A stretch of DNA of 64,000 bases from Dryocola sp. LX212 (GTDB lineage Bacteria > Pseudomonadota > Gammaproteobacteria > Enterobacterales > Enterobacteriaceae): positions 2,232,001-2,296,000 of the forward strand of contig CP167917.1 of the NCBI GenBank assembly GCA_041504365.1. Direction: 5' to 3'. Below are positions 8,073 to 16,646 of this stretch, in pieces. The notes below the pieces were generated by a model that made no database searches, had not been told where the DNA came from, and worked only from the letters and a program-made list of their open reading frames with translations. Both the position numbers and the translations under genes were made by a program. Every line of letters begins with the position of its first letter. The stretch's first letter is position 1.

Positions 8073-9041
8073 CGCAGTACCGACGTCCTGTCGCTCTGCC
8101 TCATGCGCCACACGGGCGGCAAGGGCGATATCAAACACGTTCAGTCCAAACGAAGAAAAATAGACGCTGTCCGTCGGGCTGGCGCGCCAGTTGTTTACTA
8201 CCAGGTCATTTAAATCTGCCCCCACGCTATCCACCACGAACTCTCCCGCACGGTACATCTGGAACAGGCTTTTGGCGCTGGTATTGCAGTAGTCTCCCCA
8301 GCCGTCTACCACCACTTTATCTGCACGGGCAATCGCCTCAAAGCTCACTTCATGGTAGCCAATCTGCATCACCATTCGCCCCGGCTGGATAAACTGCTGG
8401 CCGATGAACGGCTGGCTGGCGCTGGTGCAGGTGATAAGTGCATCCCACGGCTGGGCGAGGGCATATTCGATGCTGGTGAGCTTCTCTGTTTGCCAGGGCA
8501 GCGTTTCGGCCTGGTTGAGCATGGCCTCCAGATGTGAAGGCGTGCGGTTCCAGCAGTAAATTTTTTCAAGCCCGGGGAAATGTGCGGCAAGCATCTTCAG
8601 ATGAGCTGCTGCCTGCACGCCAGCTCCCAGCAATAAAATACGCCGCGGCGGTTTCGGGCTGGCATAGCGTAACGCCAGTGCGGAGACTGCAGCTGTACGG
8701 GTCGCCGTCAGCGATCCGCTTTGCATTATCGCCACGGGCAGGCCGTTGTCCGCGCGGTTTAACAGCGTCATGGCCATCGCCATCGGGTAGCCGTCCCGTG
8801 CCTGCGGCCTGTGTGCCGTCCACTTCACTCCGGCTGCGTTAAAGCGACCTCCGACGGTTGCTGGGAGGGAATAAACCTTACCCTGCGGCGAGGTGAGATC
8901 CACATGCGTTTCAGCGGGCATGCTGGCCTCACCGCTGTGCAGTAGCTTTACTGTCTCCACAACGTCATCAAATGCGCTGAGCGGATCGTTTCCCCCCAGA
9001 GCGGCTACCTGTGAGTAAGTTAAGTAGCGCATTACCGACAT
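8046..9041 (-). CDS. Ornithine cyclodeaminase / mu-crystallin family NAD(P)-dependent enzyme
   Basis: A 331-residue member of the Ocd/mu-crystallin family. It has the Rossmann motif RILLLGAGVQAAAHL near residues 133-147, the conserved lysine in AAGVKWTAHRP and an acidic segment ADKVVVDGWGDYC. Family members deaminate ornithine to proline, dehydrogenate or reduce amino and imino acids, or make N-substituted amino acids (SbnB type), so the exact reaction is open. It is the last gene of a - strand operon, 11 bp after the M20 hydrolase. AAAGGGA precedes its ATG. The setting suggests it processes an amino acid released from an imported conjugate. Confidence 0.88.
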   Translation of the reverse strand: MSVMRYLTYSQVAALGGNDPLSAFDDVVETVKLLHSGEASMPAETHVDLTSPQGKVYSLPATVGGRFNAAGVKWTAHRPQARDGYPMAMAMTLLNRADNGLPVAIMQSGSLTATRTAAVSALALRYASPKPPRRILLLGAGVQAAAHLKMLAAHFPGLEKIYCWNRTPSHLEAMLNQAETLPWQTEKLTSIEYALAQPWDALITCTSASQPFIGQQFIQPGRMVMQIGYHEVSFEAIARADKVVVDGWGDYCNTSAKSLFQMYRAGEFVVDSVGADLNDLVVNNWRASPTDSVYFSSFGLNVFDIALAARVAHEAERQDVGTALPLEFALS

Positions 9042-9052
9042 GATATTTCCCT

Positions 9053-10387
9053 TTAGAAAGCCAGAAGCCAGTCGCGAATCGACTGTTGATACCGCGCTAA
9101 TCCTCGCAGCGTCACAAATTCGTTGATGCCGTGGGCGTTGCCGCCTTCGCCAAGCCCGCCAATCAGGAAGGCGGGGGCGACGGGGGCAAAGGCGTAGGCA
9201 GGCGCGCAGCCGGGTGCCCAGGGCCAGATTTGCGGTCGGGCCTGCTGCTGGTGATAGCTGGTCATCAGCTCCAGCACCCCGGCGTCGTGCAGATTAAAGC
9301 GGTGTCCGGGATAGCTGTCGTTCAGCAATAGCTCAACGCCTTCCAGAGCGGGATTTTGCAGCTGATGACGCATGCGGTTGAGCAGGGCATCGGCATCAAT
9401 ACCGGGCGGAGTACGCAGCGCAAATTCAGCGCAGGCCTGCCATGGGATCACCCCGCGTCCCCCCTGCGGGCTGCTGCTGATGTCCGAAATGTTCAGCACG
9501 GCACTGCCAAGAAGCCAGGCGAGGCTGCTGTACGTATCGCCCGCTACCACCATTTTTTCGCTGCGCCTGAAGCGCAGTTCATCCTGCAGGTTAAACGCCT
9601 GGGCCAGCTCATCCAGCAGCTGGCCAGCTTCTTCATCCAGCGACTGGGTTTGCAGCACTCCGTTGGCCTGAGCGGGGGCAAGAGTGCCAAGAGCCTGCAC
9701 CAGCCGCCAGACGGGGTTTGCGATCCACGCCGCATTGCTGGCATGAATTGCCGCCGTCGGCCCTCCCCAGCTTCCGCCTTTAACACTCAGCCTTCCTGCG
9801 CTCATGCCGGTAAAGCCCAGGTAAAGACGCGGGACGCCGCCGCCGTATTCACAAAGCGAAGGGAACAGCACCGCAGCAGCAGGGTCGACAGGGCACGGCG
9901 TACGGGTAAGATAGCGACGCAGATGGCCGCTGCCGGTCTCTTCTTCGCCCTCAAGCAGGATTTCTATATTGGTGTGCAAATGGCCTGAATGGTAAAGATC
10001 CCGGACGACCATGAGCATGCCGGCCAGCGGACCTTTATTATTCTCCGCGCCACGGGCGATAAACACATCGCCCTTTTCGGGCCAGTGTACGATGCCGCCC
10101 ACGAAGGGATCGACGTCCCAGCCTTCTGGTGTGGCGGGCATGACATCATACATGTTGTACAGCACGACGGTTTCGGGCGCGCCAATATCAATGCGGACAT
10201 GAACCAGCGGCGGGGCATCTTCGCCCAGCTGCATCTGCACCGGGTAAATCACCCGCGCATCCACTTCGTGGGCCAGCCACTCTTCCAGCCACTTAGCCAG
10301 GGTTTGTTGTTGGGGCAGATTGCCCGCCACGCTCTCAAAAGGCGTGAGCTGCCGGAGCAGGGCAAGCGTAGCGTCAAGTTGAGTCAT
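9053..10387 (-). CDS. M20-family metallopeptidase / deacylase
   Basis: A 444-residue cytosolic zinc hydrolase of the M20 (ArgE/DapE/CPG2) superfamily. The metal and catalytic region is visible as LYNMYDVMPATPEGWDVDPF and FIARGAENNKGPLAGML, with the general-base pair in LLEGEEETGSGHL and a late metal ligand near EGGNAHGINEF. The canonical HxD of the first metal site reads YNMYDVMP, so one ligand seems altered (Y or N where H is usual). That is worth checking. Start ATG at 10387 overlaps the upstream permease stop. It probably hydrolyses the imported peptide or N-acyl amino acid inside the cell. Confidence 0.85.
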   Translation of the reverse strand: MTQLDATLALLRQLTPFESVAGNLPQQQTLAKWLEEWLAHEVDARVIYPVQMQLGEDAPPLVHVRIDIGAPETVVLYNMYDVMPATPEGWDVDPFVGGIVHWPEKGDVFIARGAENNKGPLAGMLMVVRDLYHSGHLHTNIEILLEGEEETGSGHLRRYLTRTPCPVDPAAAVLFPSLCEYGGGVPRLYLGFTGMSAGRLSVKGGSWGGPTAAIHASNAAWIANPVWRLVQALGTLAPAQANGVLQTQSLDEEAGQLLDELAQAFNLQDELRFRRSEKMVVAGDTYSSLAWLLGSAVLNISDISSSPQGGRGVIPWQACAEFALRTPPGIDADALLNRMRHQLQNPALEGVELLLNDSYPGHRFNLHDAGVLELMTSYHQQQARPQIWPWAPGCAPAYAFAPVAPAFLIGGLGEGGNAHGINEFVTLRGLARYQQSIRDWLLAF

Positions 10388-11298
10388 AACCTGATCCTCG
10401 GGTTCAGCACGACATACAGCAAATCAATCAGTAGGTTAACCATTACAAAAACCAGGGCCGCCAGCAGGACGATCGCCTGCACCAGCGGGAAGTCGCGATT
10501 CTGAATGGCCTGCACCGCCAGACGGCCGATGCCCGGCCAGGCAAAAATGATTTCGGTGACCAGCGCGCCGCCTAGCAGCGAGGCGAAATACATGCCCTGG
10601 ACGGTGACCACAGGGATCAGCGCGTTTCGCAACCCGTGGCGGATCAGGATGCGCCACGGGCTCAGCCCTCTGGCCTGCGCGGTGCGAATATAATCCAGGT
10701 GTAGCACATCAATCAGGCTTGCGCGGACCAGGCGGGCAATTGCGCTCATATAATAAGCACCGAGGCTGACGGCAGGCATGACCAGCTGGCTGGCACTGCC
10801 GTAGCCGCTGGAAGGAAGCCAGCGCAGCTGCAGGCTGAAGAGTAAAATCATCAGCAGGCCGAGCCAGAACACCGGTATCGCCTGGCCGCTGAAGGCAAGC
10901 AAACGCGCCAGCAGATCCCAAAAGCTATTACGCCAGATGGCACTCACCAGCCCGAGCAGTAAACCAACAACCGTGCTCCATGCCAGCGCAGTCACGGCCA
11001 GCAGCAGGGTCGCCGGCACGCGCTGGGCGATGAGTTCCGTAACCGGCTGGTCATAACGCAGTGACTGGCCAAGGTCGCCGTGCAGAACCGCATTCAGGTA
11101 ATGGCCGTACTGCCAAAGCAGTGGCCTGTCGAAGCCCATCGCCTGGCGGAAATGGTCAATCTCTGCCTGGCTCGAGCCGGGCGGCATCATGACCGCAGCC
11201 GGGTCGCCGGTGAGGTGCAGGCTATAAAAAATCAGCACCGAGACGCCGAACATGACCAGCACGGACTGCCCGAGGCGCGAGAGAATGTAGCGCAGCAT
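10384..11298 (-). CDS. ABC transporter permease, DppB type
   Basis: A 304-residue inner-membrane permease starting MLRYILSRLGQSVLVMFGVSVLIF, the usual opening of DppB/OppB proteins. About six hydrophobic segments follow, with the coupling loop DYIRTAQARGLSPWRILIRHGLRNALIPVV in two parts near residues 215-245. The start at 11298 comes one base after the upstream permease stop at 11300. It forms the channel with the DppC-type partner for import of a peptide or peptide-like solute captured by the binding protein at 12157-13650. Confidence 0.92.
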   Translation of the reverse strand: MLRYILSRLGQSVLVMFGVSVLIFYSLHLTGDPAAVMMPPGSSQAEIDHFRQAMGFDRPLLWQYGHYLNAVLHGDLGQSLRYDQPVTELIAQRVPATLLLAVTALAWSTVVGLLLGLVSAIWRNSFWDLLARLLAFSGQAIPVFWLGLLMILLFSLQLRWLPSSGYGSASQLVMPAVSLGAYYMSAIARLVRASLIDVLHLDYIRTAQARGLSPWRILIRHGLRNALIPVVTVQGMYFASLLGGALVTEIIFAWPGIGRLAVQAIQNRDFPLVQAIVLLAALVFVMVNLLIDLLYVVLNPRIRL

Positions 11299-11299
11299 A

Positions 11300-12160
11300 T
11301 CAGTCAAGCCTCGTGTGGGTTTTGCGCAGCAGGCTGTCGCCAAGCAGGTTGCAGCCGATAACCAGCGCGGCAATCACCAGCCCGGGGTAAAGCACCAGCC
11401 ACTGGGCCAGCAGCATGTACGAGCGGCCCTCGCCGATCAGGTTGCCCAGGGTTGGCGTTGGCGGCTGAATGCCCATGCCCAGAAAGCCAATTGAGGCTTC
11501 CAGTACAATCAGGCGGGGGATATCGAGCGTCAGCAGGACGATAAGCGGCGTGGCCAGGTTGGGAAGGACGTGGCGCAGCAGAATCCGTGGGGTGGAAAAC
11601 CCCATGCCGCGAACGGCCTCGATATATTCCAGCTCACGAATTTCGAGCGTTTTGGCGCGCGCGACGCGGGCGTAAATCGCCCAGCTTGTGACGCCCATGA
11701 TAATAATGATGTTCTCAAGCGTCGTGCCAAACAGCGCCATCACCAGCAGGATCAGCAGGATAAACGGCACGGCGAGCTGAATATCCATCAGGCGCATGAT
11801 GGTGGCATCCACCCAGCCGCCGACGTAGCCGGCGATCATCCCCAGCAGCGTCCCGATGACGGCGGCAATCGCCGCGGCCAGCAGGACGACCATCAGCGAC
11901 AGCCTTGTGCCGGAGAGGATGCGGGAAAGCAGATCCCGCCCTAGCTGGTCGGTCCCAAGCCAGTGGGTCGCGCCAGCCGTAGCAGTACCCGGCGGCTGGA
12001 ACAACTCCGCCAGGCTGTTGGTTAACGGATCGGGAAGGGGCAGCCAGGGGGAAATCAGCGCGGCGAGTATGACAATCGCCAGCAGGGCCCCCCCAACGAT
12101 ACCGTCGCCGGAAAAGCGCTTCCGGGGACGGCGTGTCAGCGATTTATTCGGGAAGATCAT
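11300..12160 (-). CDS. ABC transporter permease, DppC type
   Basis: A 286-residue inner-membrane permease of the DppC/OppC kind. It has an N-terminal hydrophobic segment, a periplasmic stretch containing ATHWLGTDQLGRDLLSRI (a DppC hallmark), and the EAA-type coupling loop YIEAVRGMGFSTPRILLRHVLPN near residues 190-212. The ATG at 12160 overlaps the binding-protein stop (ATGA). It pairs with the DppB-type permease just downstream. Confidence 0.93.
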   Translation of the reverse strand: MIFPNKSLTRRPRKRFSGDGIVGGALLAIVILAALISPWLPLPDPLTNSLAELFQPPGTATAGATHWLGTDQLGRDLLSRILSGTRLSLMVVLLAAAIAAVIGTLLGMIAGYVGGWVDATIMRLMDIQLAVPFILLILLVMALFGTTLENIIIIMGVTSWAIYARVARAKTLEIRELEYIEAVRGMGFSTPRILLRHVLPNLATPLIVLLTLDIPRLIVLEASIGFLGMGIQPPTPTLGNLIGEGRSYMLLAQWLVLYPGLVIAALVIGCNLLGDSLLRKTHTRLD

Positions 12161-13650
12161 TTCACTCTCAGGTCAAACAGCGGAATACGCGCGTCGGCAC
12201 GGCCTTTAAACGTCACGCTGTCGCCGTTTGCATAAAGCGAATCTTCACGGTACAGCGGGATCAGCGGCTGCTCTTTCGCCACTTCCTGCTGGATTTGCTG
12301 CAGCAGCTGTTCGCGCTTTTTGCTGTCTACGGTGCTGCGGCTGGCGTTAAGAAGCTTATCCAGCCCGGGTGAATTGACCGTTGAGTACGGTTCACCGGAG
12401 TGGAGAATAGGATACAGCGCGGCGTCGGCGTCCAGCGTTTGTGTTGATCCCCAGGCCAGCATGTACATATCTGCCTGCTTGCCTGAAGCCACCTGCTGGG
12501 TGTAAACCGACCATTCAGGCACTTCGAGCTGGGCCTTCACGCCGATCGCCGCCAGATCCTGTACGATCGCCTGGCCGACTTCGGCACTGGCGATATAGCG
12601 GCGGGGAGCCTGGAATTTAAGAGTAAATCCGTCCGGGTAACCGGCTTCCTTCAGCAGCGCTTTAGCTTTGGCGATGTCCTGCGCCGGAGCCGGGACGTTC
12701 AGATAGCCGAAATCTTTTGCCCCCGCCATGGTACCGGTTGGCGTAGCAAAACCGTGCAGCAGCTGACTGGTGTAGGCCTGACGGTTAAGCGCTAAAGACA
12801 GCGCCTGCCGTACGCGCACGTCATTCAGTGGTTTTTCGTTATTTTTCAGGCCCAGATAAATCGTCAGGCCGCCGCCTTTAACCTGCTCCAGGTGGATGCC
12901 GGGTTTGTTTTTCAGCGCGCCAACCAGATCGGCCGGCACGCTGTCCACCAGCTGGACTTCACCGGTCAGCAGGGCGGTAATACGGGCCGTGGCTTCGGGA
13001 ATGGGGCGCCAGGTGACGGTGTCGATTGCCGGCTTACCGCGCCAGTAATCCGGGTTGGCCTGCATGACAACCCGCTCATCTGGTATAAATTCTTTTAATG
13101 TATACGCGCCACTGCCGACAGGTTTTCGTGCAAATTCTGCAGCACCGACTTTACTTAGATAGGCAGGCGGGACAATGTACGTCGGGTAACGGCTCATGCG
13201 AGTGGGCAAAAGCGGGTCGGGGCCGTCCGTGTGGATACGTACCTGATAGTCTCCAGATACTTCAACAGATTTTATGGTTCGGATATAAGATATGGTAGGG
13301 GCATGGTTCGCCGGATCGAGAATACGGTCGATGGAGAACTTCACCGCCGCCGCGTTAACCGGCTCACCGTTGGTGAAGTTTACGCCCTTACGGAGGTCGA
13401 ACTGCCAGGTGGTATCATCGAGCGCTTTCCATGAGGTGGCAAGGCCCGGCTGGAGCTGCATGGCGCTGTCGCGCAGGATTAACGTATCGAATATGTTATC
13501 GACCAGCGTGGCCGCCTCTTTCAGAAAGCCCGGATCCATAGCTGCAGCGGAGGCAGGCTGGGCAATAGTGAGTTCACTTGCATAACTAACCGAAGAGGAT
13601 AAAGCTAAAAGGACAGCCAGCGTGGTAAATTTAAGGCCCGGTCGATTCAT
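12157..13650 (-). CDS. Peptide-type periplasmic substrate-binding protein (SBP family 5)
   Basis: A 497-residue protein with a Sec signal peptide (charged start MNRPGLK, hydrophobic core, cleavage after SYA-SE near residue 24). The mature protein is an SBP_bac_5 domain: LTIAQPASAAAMDPG at the start, LATSWKALDDTTWQFDLRKGV and NGEPVNAAAVKFSIDRI in the first third, and a C-terminal IPLYREDSLYA. Members deliver dipeptides, oligopeptides, nickel chelates or glutathione; the ligand is unknown. It is the first gene of a five-gene operon (binding protein, two permeases, M20 hydrolase, cyclodeaminase-family enzyme), all overlapping or within 11 bp. A GntR gene is divergent across 178 bp. Confidence 0.93.
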   Translation of the reverse strand: MNRPGLKFTTLAVLLALSSSVSYASELTIAQPASAAAMDPGFLKEAATLVDNIFDTLILRDSAMQLQPGLATSWKALDDTTWQFDLRKGVNFTNGEPVNAAAVKFSIDRILDPANHAPTISYIRTIKSVEVSGDYQVRIHTDGPDPLLPTRMSRYPTYIVPPAYLSKVGAAEFARKPVGSGAYTLKEFIPDERVVMQANPDYWRGKPAIDTVTWRPIPEATARITALLTGEVQLVDSVPADLVGALKNKPGIHLEQVKGGGLTIYLGLKNNEKPLNDVRVRQALSLALNRQAYTSQLLHGFATPTGTMAGAKDFGYLNVPAPAQDIAKAKALLKEAGYPDGFTLKFQAPRRYIASAEVGQAIVQDLAAIGVKAQLEVPEWSVYTQQVASGKQADMYMLAWGSTQTLDADAALYPILHSGEPYSTVNSPGLDKLLNASRSTVDSKKREQLLQQIQQEVAKEQPLIPLYREDSLYANGDSVTFKGRADARIPLFDLRVK

Positions 13651-13732
13651 TTATAGTCAATCCTGTGCATTATTGGCGTTTAAAAACTTATGGAAAGTTA
13701 ACATAAAAATCGTGCTAATTATTAAAATGATA

Positions 13733-13766
13733 AGGGCAAAATCATCCTGTATCTTAGAGTTGCCCT
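13733..13766. promoter_or_regulatory. Candidate operator between binding-protein gene and gntR
   Basis: Inverted 7-bp arms AGGGCAA (13733-13739) and TTGCCCT (13760-13766) lie in the AT-rich divergent promoter region. They could bind the GntR regulator encoded just to the right. The wide 20-base spacing is unusual for a single GntR dimer. Confidence 0.3.
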
Positions 13767-13828
13767 TTATGACAAACCAGTTCTGCAAAAACAAATACAA
13801 AATAGTTTTTTTGCTATAGGAAATAAAC

Positions 13829-14488
13829 ATGTTCGATTTGGAAAAAGCGCAAAGAATGAGTTTAACTCTGCAGGTTGAAGCCCGGTTAAAAAGTGCGCTT
13901 ATTGTCGGGGCACTGAAACCCGGCGCCCGGCTTGTAACCAAAGATATTGCTGAGCAGCTGGGCACCAGTATTACTCCCGTCAGGGAAGCGTTATTACGTC
14001 TGGTCTCTTCCGGTGCGCTGGACGCTACCCCGGCACAGGCGTTTCTTGTGCCGGAAATCTCATTAAGCCGCTATCAGGAAATTATTACCATCCGTAAGAG
14101 CCTGGAGGTGATGGCGGTGACGGAAGCCGTGCGCTTAATGGACGCAGAGAAGCTTGAGAGGCTGCGCCAGCTCTACGATCATTTCCGGACGGCAAAACTG
14201 TCTGCCAACGTAGAACAGGCGTTACAGGCCAACCGCACATTCCGTTTTCAGCTCTACGACTACGCGCAGATGCCGACGCTCTCGGTCCTCATCGAGCAGT
14301 TATGGGTGCGTATTGGCCCTTGTTTTAACTATTTGTACCCGCAGTCGCAAGAGACAGCGCAGGGGCATCATAATTATGATGATTTACTGGAAGGACTGGC
14401 GGAAAAAGATGTCAACCGCTGCGTAAAAGCGGTGCTGAAATCTATTGATGACGGTGCAACGATTTTATTGAATCAATATTTTTGCTGA
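13829..14488 (+). CDS. GntR-family regulator, FadR/FCD subgroup
   Basis: A 219-residue protein. Residues about 10-75 are a GntR winged helix-turn-helix (ALIVGALKPGARLVTKDIAEQL, then TSITPVREALLRLVSSGAL). Residues about 85-210 form an all-helical FCD ligand-binding domain. It is divergent from the peptide-type transport operon and is most likely its local regulator, responding to an imported organic acid or amino acid; this is inferred from position. RBS AGGAAA precedes the ATG. Confidence 0.9.
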   Translation: MFDLEKAQRMSLTLQVEARLKSALIVGALKPGARLVTKDIAEQLGTSITPVREALLRLVSSGALDATPAQAFLVPEISLSRYQEIITIRKSLEVMAVTEAVRLMDAEKLERLRQLYDHFRTAKLSANVEQALQANRTFRFQLYDYAQMPTLSVLIEQLWVRIGPCFNYLYPQSQETAQGHHNYDDLLEGLAEKDVNRCVKAVLKSIDDGATILLNQYFC

Positions 14489-14630
14489 CGATTAATTACC
14501 GTCATAAACTATAAAATCCGTAGCAAAAGCGTGGCCTTTATTCCGCCCGGAAGAATATTATCAGCGCGCAGAGAAGGCCATTTTGTACATAAAGTTAGCC
14601 CGATATGACATGTCGATGTGGGTGGATAAA

Positions 14631-14697
14631 TAAGCAGCTGCTTAATTACCTCTTATCTTATTAAGCAGCTATTAATCATAAAATCTAATTAAGCGCT
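14631..14697. repeat. Cluster of TTAAGC-type dyads 3' of gntR and Rrf2 genes
   Basis: A 14-bp perfect palindrome TAAGCAGCTGCTTA (14631-14644) is followed by related units TTAAGCAGCTATTAA and TTAAGCGCTACTTAA within 60 bp. The region lies between two convergent genes (gntR + and Rrf2 -). The function is unknown; it may be a terminator array or a protein-binding cluster. Confidence 0.45.
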
Positions 14698-14711
14698 ACT
14701 TAACTGACAAT

Positions 14712-15218
14712 TCACTGGCTGCGCTTATCCCTGATCCACTCTTGCACCTCTACCACAAACTCATCCGGCGCTTTGCGGTAGAAGCGGCGGGCCAGATCTA
14801 AAATCGTGTGCTGAGACAGGGCTTCTTCCATACGCTGCTGGGCGGTATTCATCACGGCGCGGATACCGCAGATACCTTCACAGGCCCAGGCGGGGGGAGA
14901 GTCGTCAAAGACTGCTATGCGCTGGCGGATCTCTTTACAATCGAAGATTGTTTTAGGGCCGTCTATCGCCCCGACGATGTCCAGTACGCTTATCTGCTCC
15001 GGCAGGCGAGCCAGGGTAAAACCGCCGCCTTTGCCTTCGCTGCTGACGACCAGCCCGGCTTTTGAAAGTTTGGTGAAGATCTTGGCGAGGTAGTCGTAGG
15101 GTACGCCCTGAAGCTCGGCGATTTCACGCACGCTCATCTCCACGCCGTTCCCTTTGCTGTCCACCATGCACACCAGGCTGTGAATGCCGTATTCCACGCC
15201 CGCGCTGTAAAAAGCCAT
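14712..15218 (-). CDS. Rrf2-family iron-sulfur regulator
   Basis: A 168-residue Rrf2 regulator. The N-terminal winged helix has REIAELQGVPYDYLAKIFTKL and the wing SSEGKGGGFTLAR. The three cysteines that hold an Fe-S cluster in IscR and NsrR are present: one in FDCKEIRQR and two in ACEGICGI. The protein is therefore likely to sense redox state, NO or Fe-S status. It is divergent from a flavoprotein oxidoreductase gene, and a 19-bp perfect inverted repeat lies between them. It differs from IscR in context (no isc genes nearby). Confidence 0.9.
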   Translation of the reverse strand: MAFYSAGVEYGIHSLVCMVDSKGNGVEMSVREIAELQGVPYDYLAKIFTKLSKAGLVVSSEGKGGGFTLARLPEQISVLDIVGAIDGPKTIFDCKEIRQRIAVFDDSPPAWACEGICGIRAVMNTAQQRMEEALSQHTILDLARRFYRKAPDEFVVEVQEWIRDKRSQ

Positions 15219-15307
15219 AAAACCCCCACCGTGAATAATCCGAGTAATGTAGGCATATCTTCTCCCGCATGCAATGGAAAGCCATGTCTTAAGCGAGATT
15301 AAATCTA

Positions 15308-15355
15308 ACTACGACTATACTTGTCGGAGTTAACTGCGACAAGTATAGTCGTAGT
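15308..15355. promoter_or_regulatory. Large perfect inverted repeat, probable Rrf2 operator
   Basis: Arms ACTACGACTATACTTGTCG (15308-15326) and CGACAAGTATAGTCGTAGT (15337-15355) are perfect 19-bp complements around a 10-base spacer GAGTTAACTG. Each arm also contains a partial palindrome GAC-N7-GTC, so each could bind one dimer. The site is 40 bp upstream of the flavoprotein start and about 90 bp from the Rrf2 start. Confidence 0.7.
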
Positions 15356-15395
15356 CACCAGCCGGAGTCGGCTTCATTTCGTAAAGGAAGATCCA

Positions 15396-16598
15396 ATGAA
15401 ACAAAAGATCCTTATTCTCGGCGCCGGTTTCGCCGGCATGTGGGCCGCGCTCAGCGCCGCTCGTTTAGCGGCGATGCACGAGCGTAGCGATATCGAAATT
15501 GTGGTGCTTGCTCCCCAGCCTGAGCTGCGCGTTCGCCCCCGCTTCTATGAAGAGAAGGTGGAAACGTTAGTTTCTCCGCTGCTGCCGCTGTTTGACGTAA
15601 CCGGCGTGAAGTTTGTGCAGGGTGAAGCCCAGCGCATCGACGCCGAAGGAAAATGCGTCTGGTATCGCAACGCAAAAAATGAAAGCACGCCTGAACATTA
15701 CGATCGCCTGGTACTGGCAACCGGCAGCCACCTGCGCCGCGATTTAGTGAAAGGGGCTGCAGAGCATGCCTTCGATCTTGACCAGCTGGAAACCGCGCTG
15801 CGCCTTGAACAACATCTTAGCCATCTCGGCGAGCAGCCTGAGACCGAGGCACGCAATACCGTCGTCGTCTGCGGCGGCGGCTTCACGGGAATTGAGGTTG
15901 CCACCGAGCTGCCACATCGTCTGCGCAAGATTCTGGGTGAAGGCAGTACGCCACGCGTCATTGTCGTTGAACGTGGGAGTGTGATTGGCGGCCGCTGGAG
16001 CGAAGAGCTGCGAGAAGTGATTCGTGAGGCCAGCGACGAACTGGGCGTTGAATGGCGTCTGGGCGCAGAGATTGCGGAAGTGAACGGGCAGGGTATTATT
16101 CTGGCGGACGGCGAAGTCATTGAGTCAAATACGGTCATCTGGACGGTAGGCGTACAGGCTAACGAGCTGACGCAGCAAATTGCTGCGCAACGTGACGGTC
16201 AGGGCCGTCTACACGTTAACGAATTCCTCCAGGTTCCGGGCTATGACGCTATTTTCGCCACCGGGGACGTTGCCCGTGCAGCAACCGACGACAAGGGCAA
16301 CGTGGCGCTGATGACCTGCCAGCATGCCATCATGCTGGGCCGCTTTGTCGGGCATAACGCCGCGGCTTCTCTGCTGGGCGTCGCACCGCTGACCTATCGC
16401 CAGGAAAACTACGTGACCTGTCTGGATCTGGGCGGCTGGGGCGCGGTCTATACCGAAGGGTGGCAGCAGGATGTGAAGCTGACGCGCGCGGAAGCGAAAA
16501 AGCTTAAGCTTTCGATCACCAGCGAACTTATCTACCCGCCGAAGGCGGATCGCAAGATTGCGTTTGAAACCGCAGATCCGCTGGCAGCGTTTGTCTGA
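15396..16598 (+). CDS. NAD(P)/FAD-dependent oxidoreductase, NDH-2-like
   Basis: A 400-residue flavoprotein of the type II NADH dehydrogenase-like family. FAD binding is shown by ILILGAGFAGMWAALSA at residues 4-20, NAD(P)H binding by VVCGGGFTGIEVATEL near 158, and the second FAD motif by AIFATGDVARA near 287. The start is the ATG at 15396 after AAGGAAG; the longer frame from 15321 would run through the operator. No C-terminal membrane anchor is clear. It probably oxidises NAD(P)H with a quinone or other acceptor under control of the divergent Rrf2 regulator. Confidence 0.9.
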   Translation: MKQKILILGAGFAGMWAALSAARLAAMHERSDIEIVVLAPQPELRVRPRFYEEKVETLVSPLLPLFDVTGVKFVQGEAQRIDAEGKCVWYRNAKNESTPEHYDRLVLATGSHLRRDLVKGAAEHAFDLDQLETALRLEQHLSHLGEQPETEARNTVVVCGGGFTGIEVATELPHRLRKILGEGSTPRVIVVERGSVIGGRWSEELREVIREASDELGVEWRLGAEIAEVNGQGIILADGEVIESNTVIWTVGVQANELTQQIAAQRDGQGRLHVNEFLQVPGYDAIFATGDVARAATDDKGNVALMTCQHAIMLGRFVGHNAAASLLGVAPLTYRQENYVTCLDLGGWGAVYTEGWQQDVKLTRAEAKKLKLSITSELIYPPKADRKIAFETADPLAAFV

Positions 16599-16646
16599 GC
16601 AAAGGTATGATGGGCGTCTTGCTTTAGATTCTTCAGGGTGCCCGTC

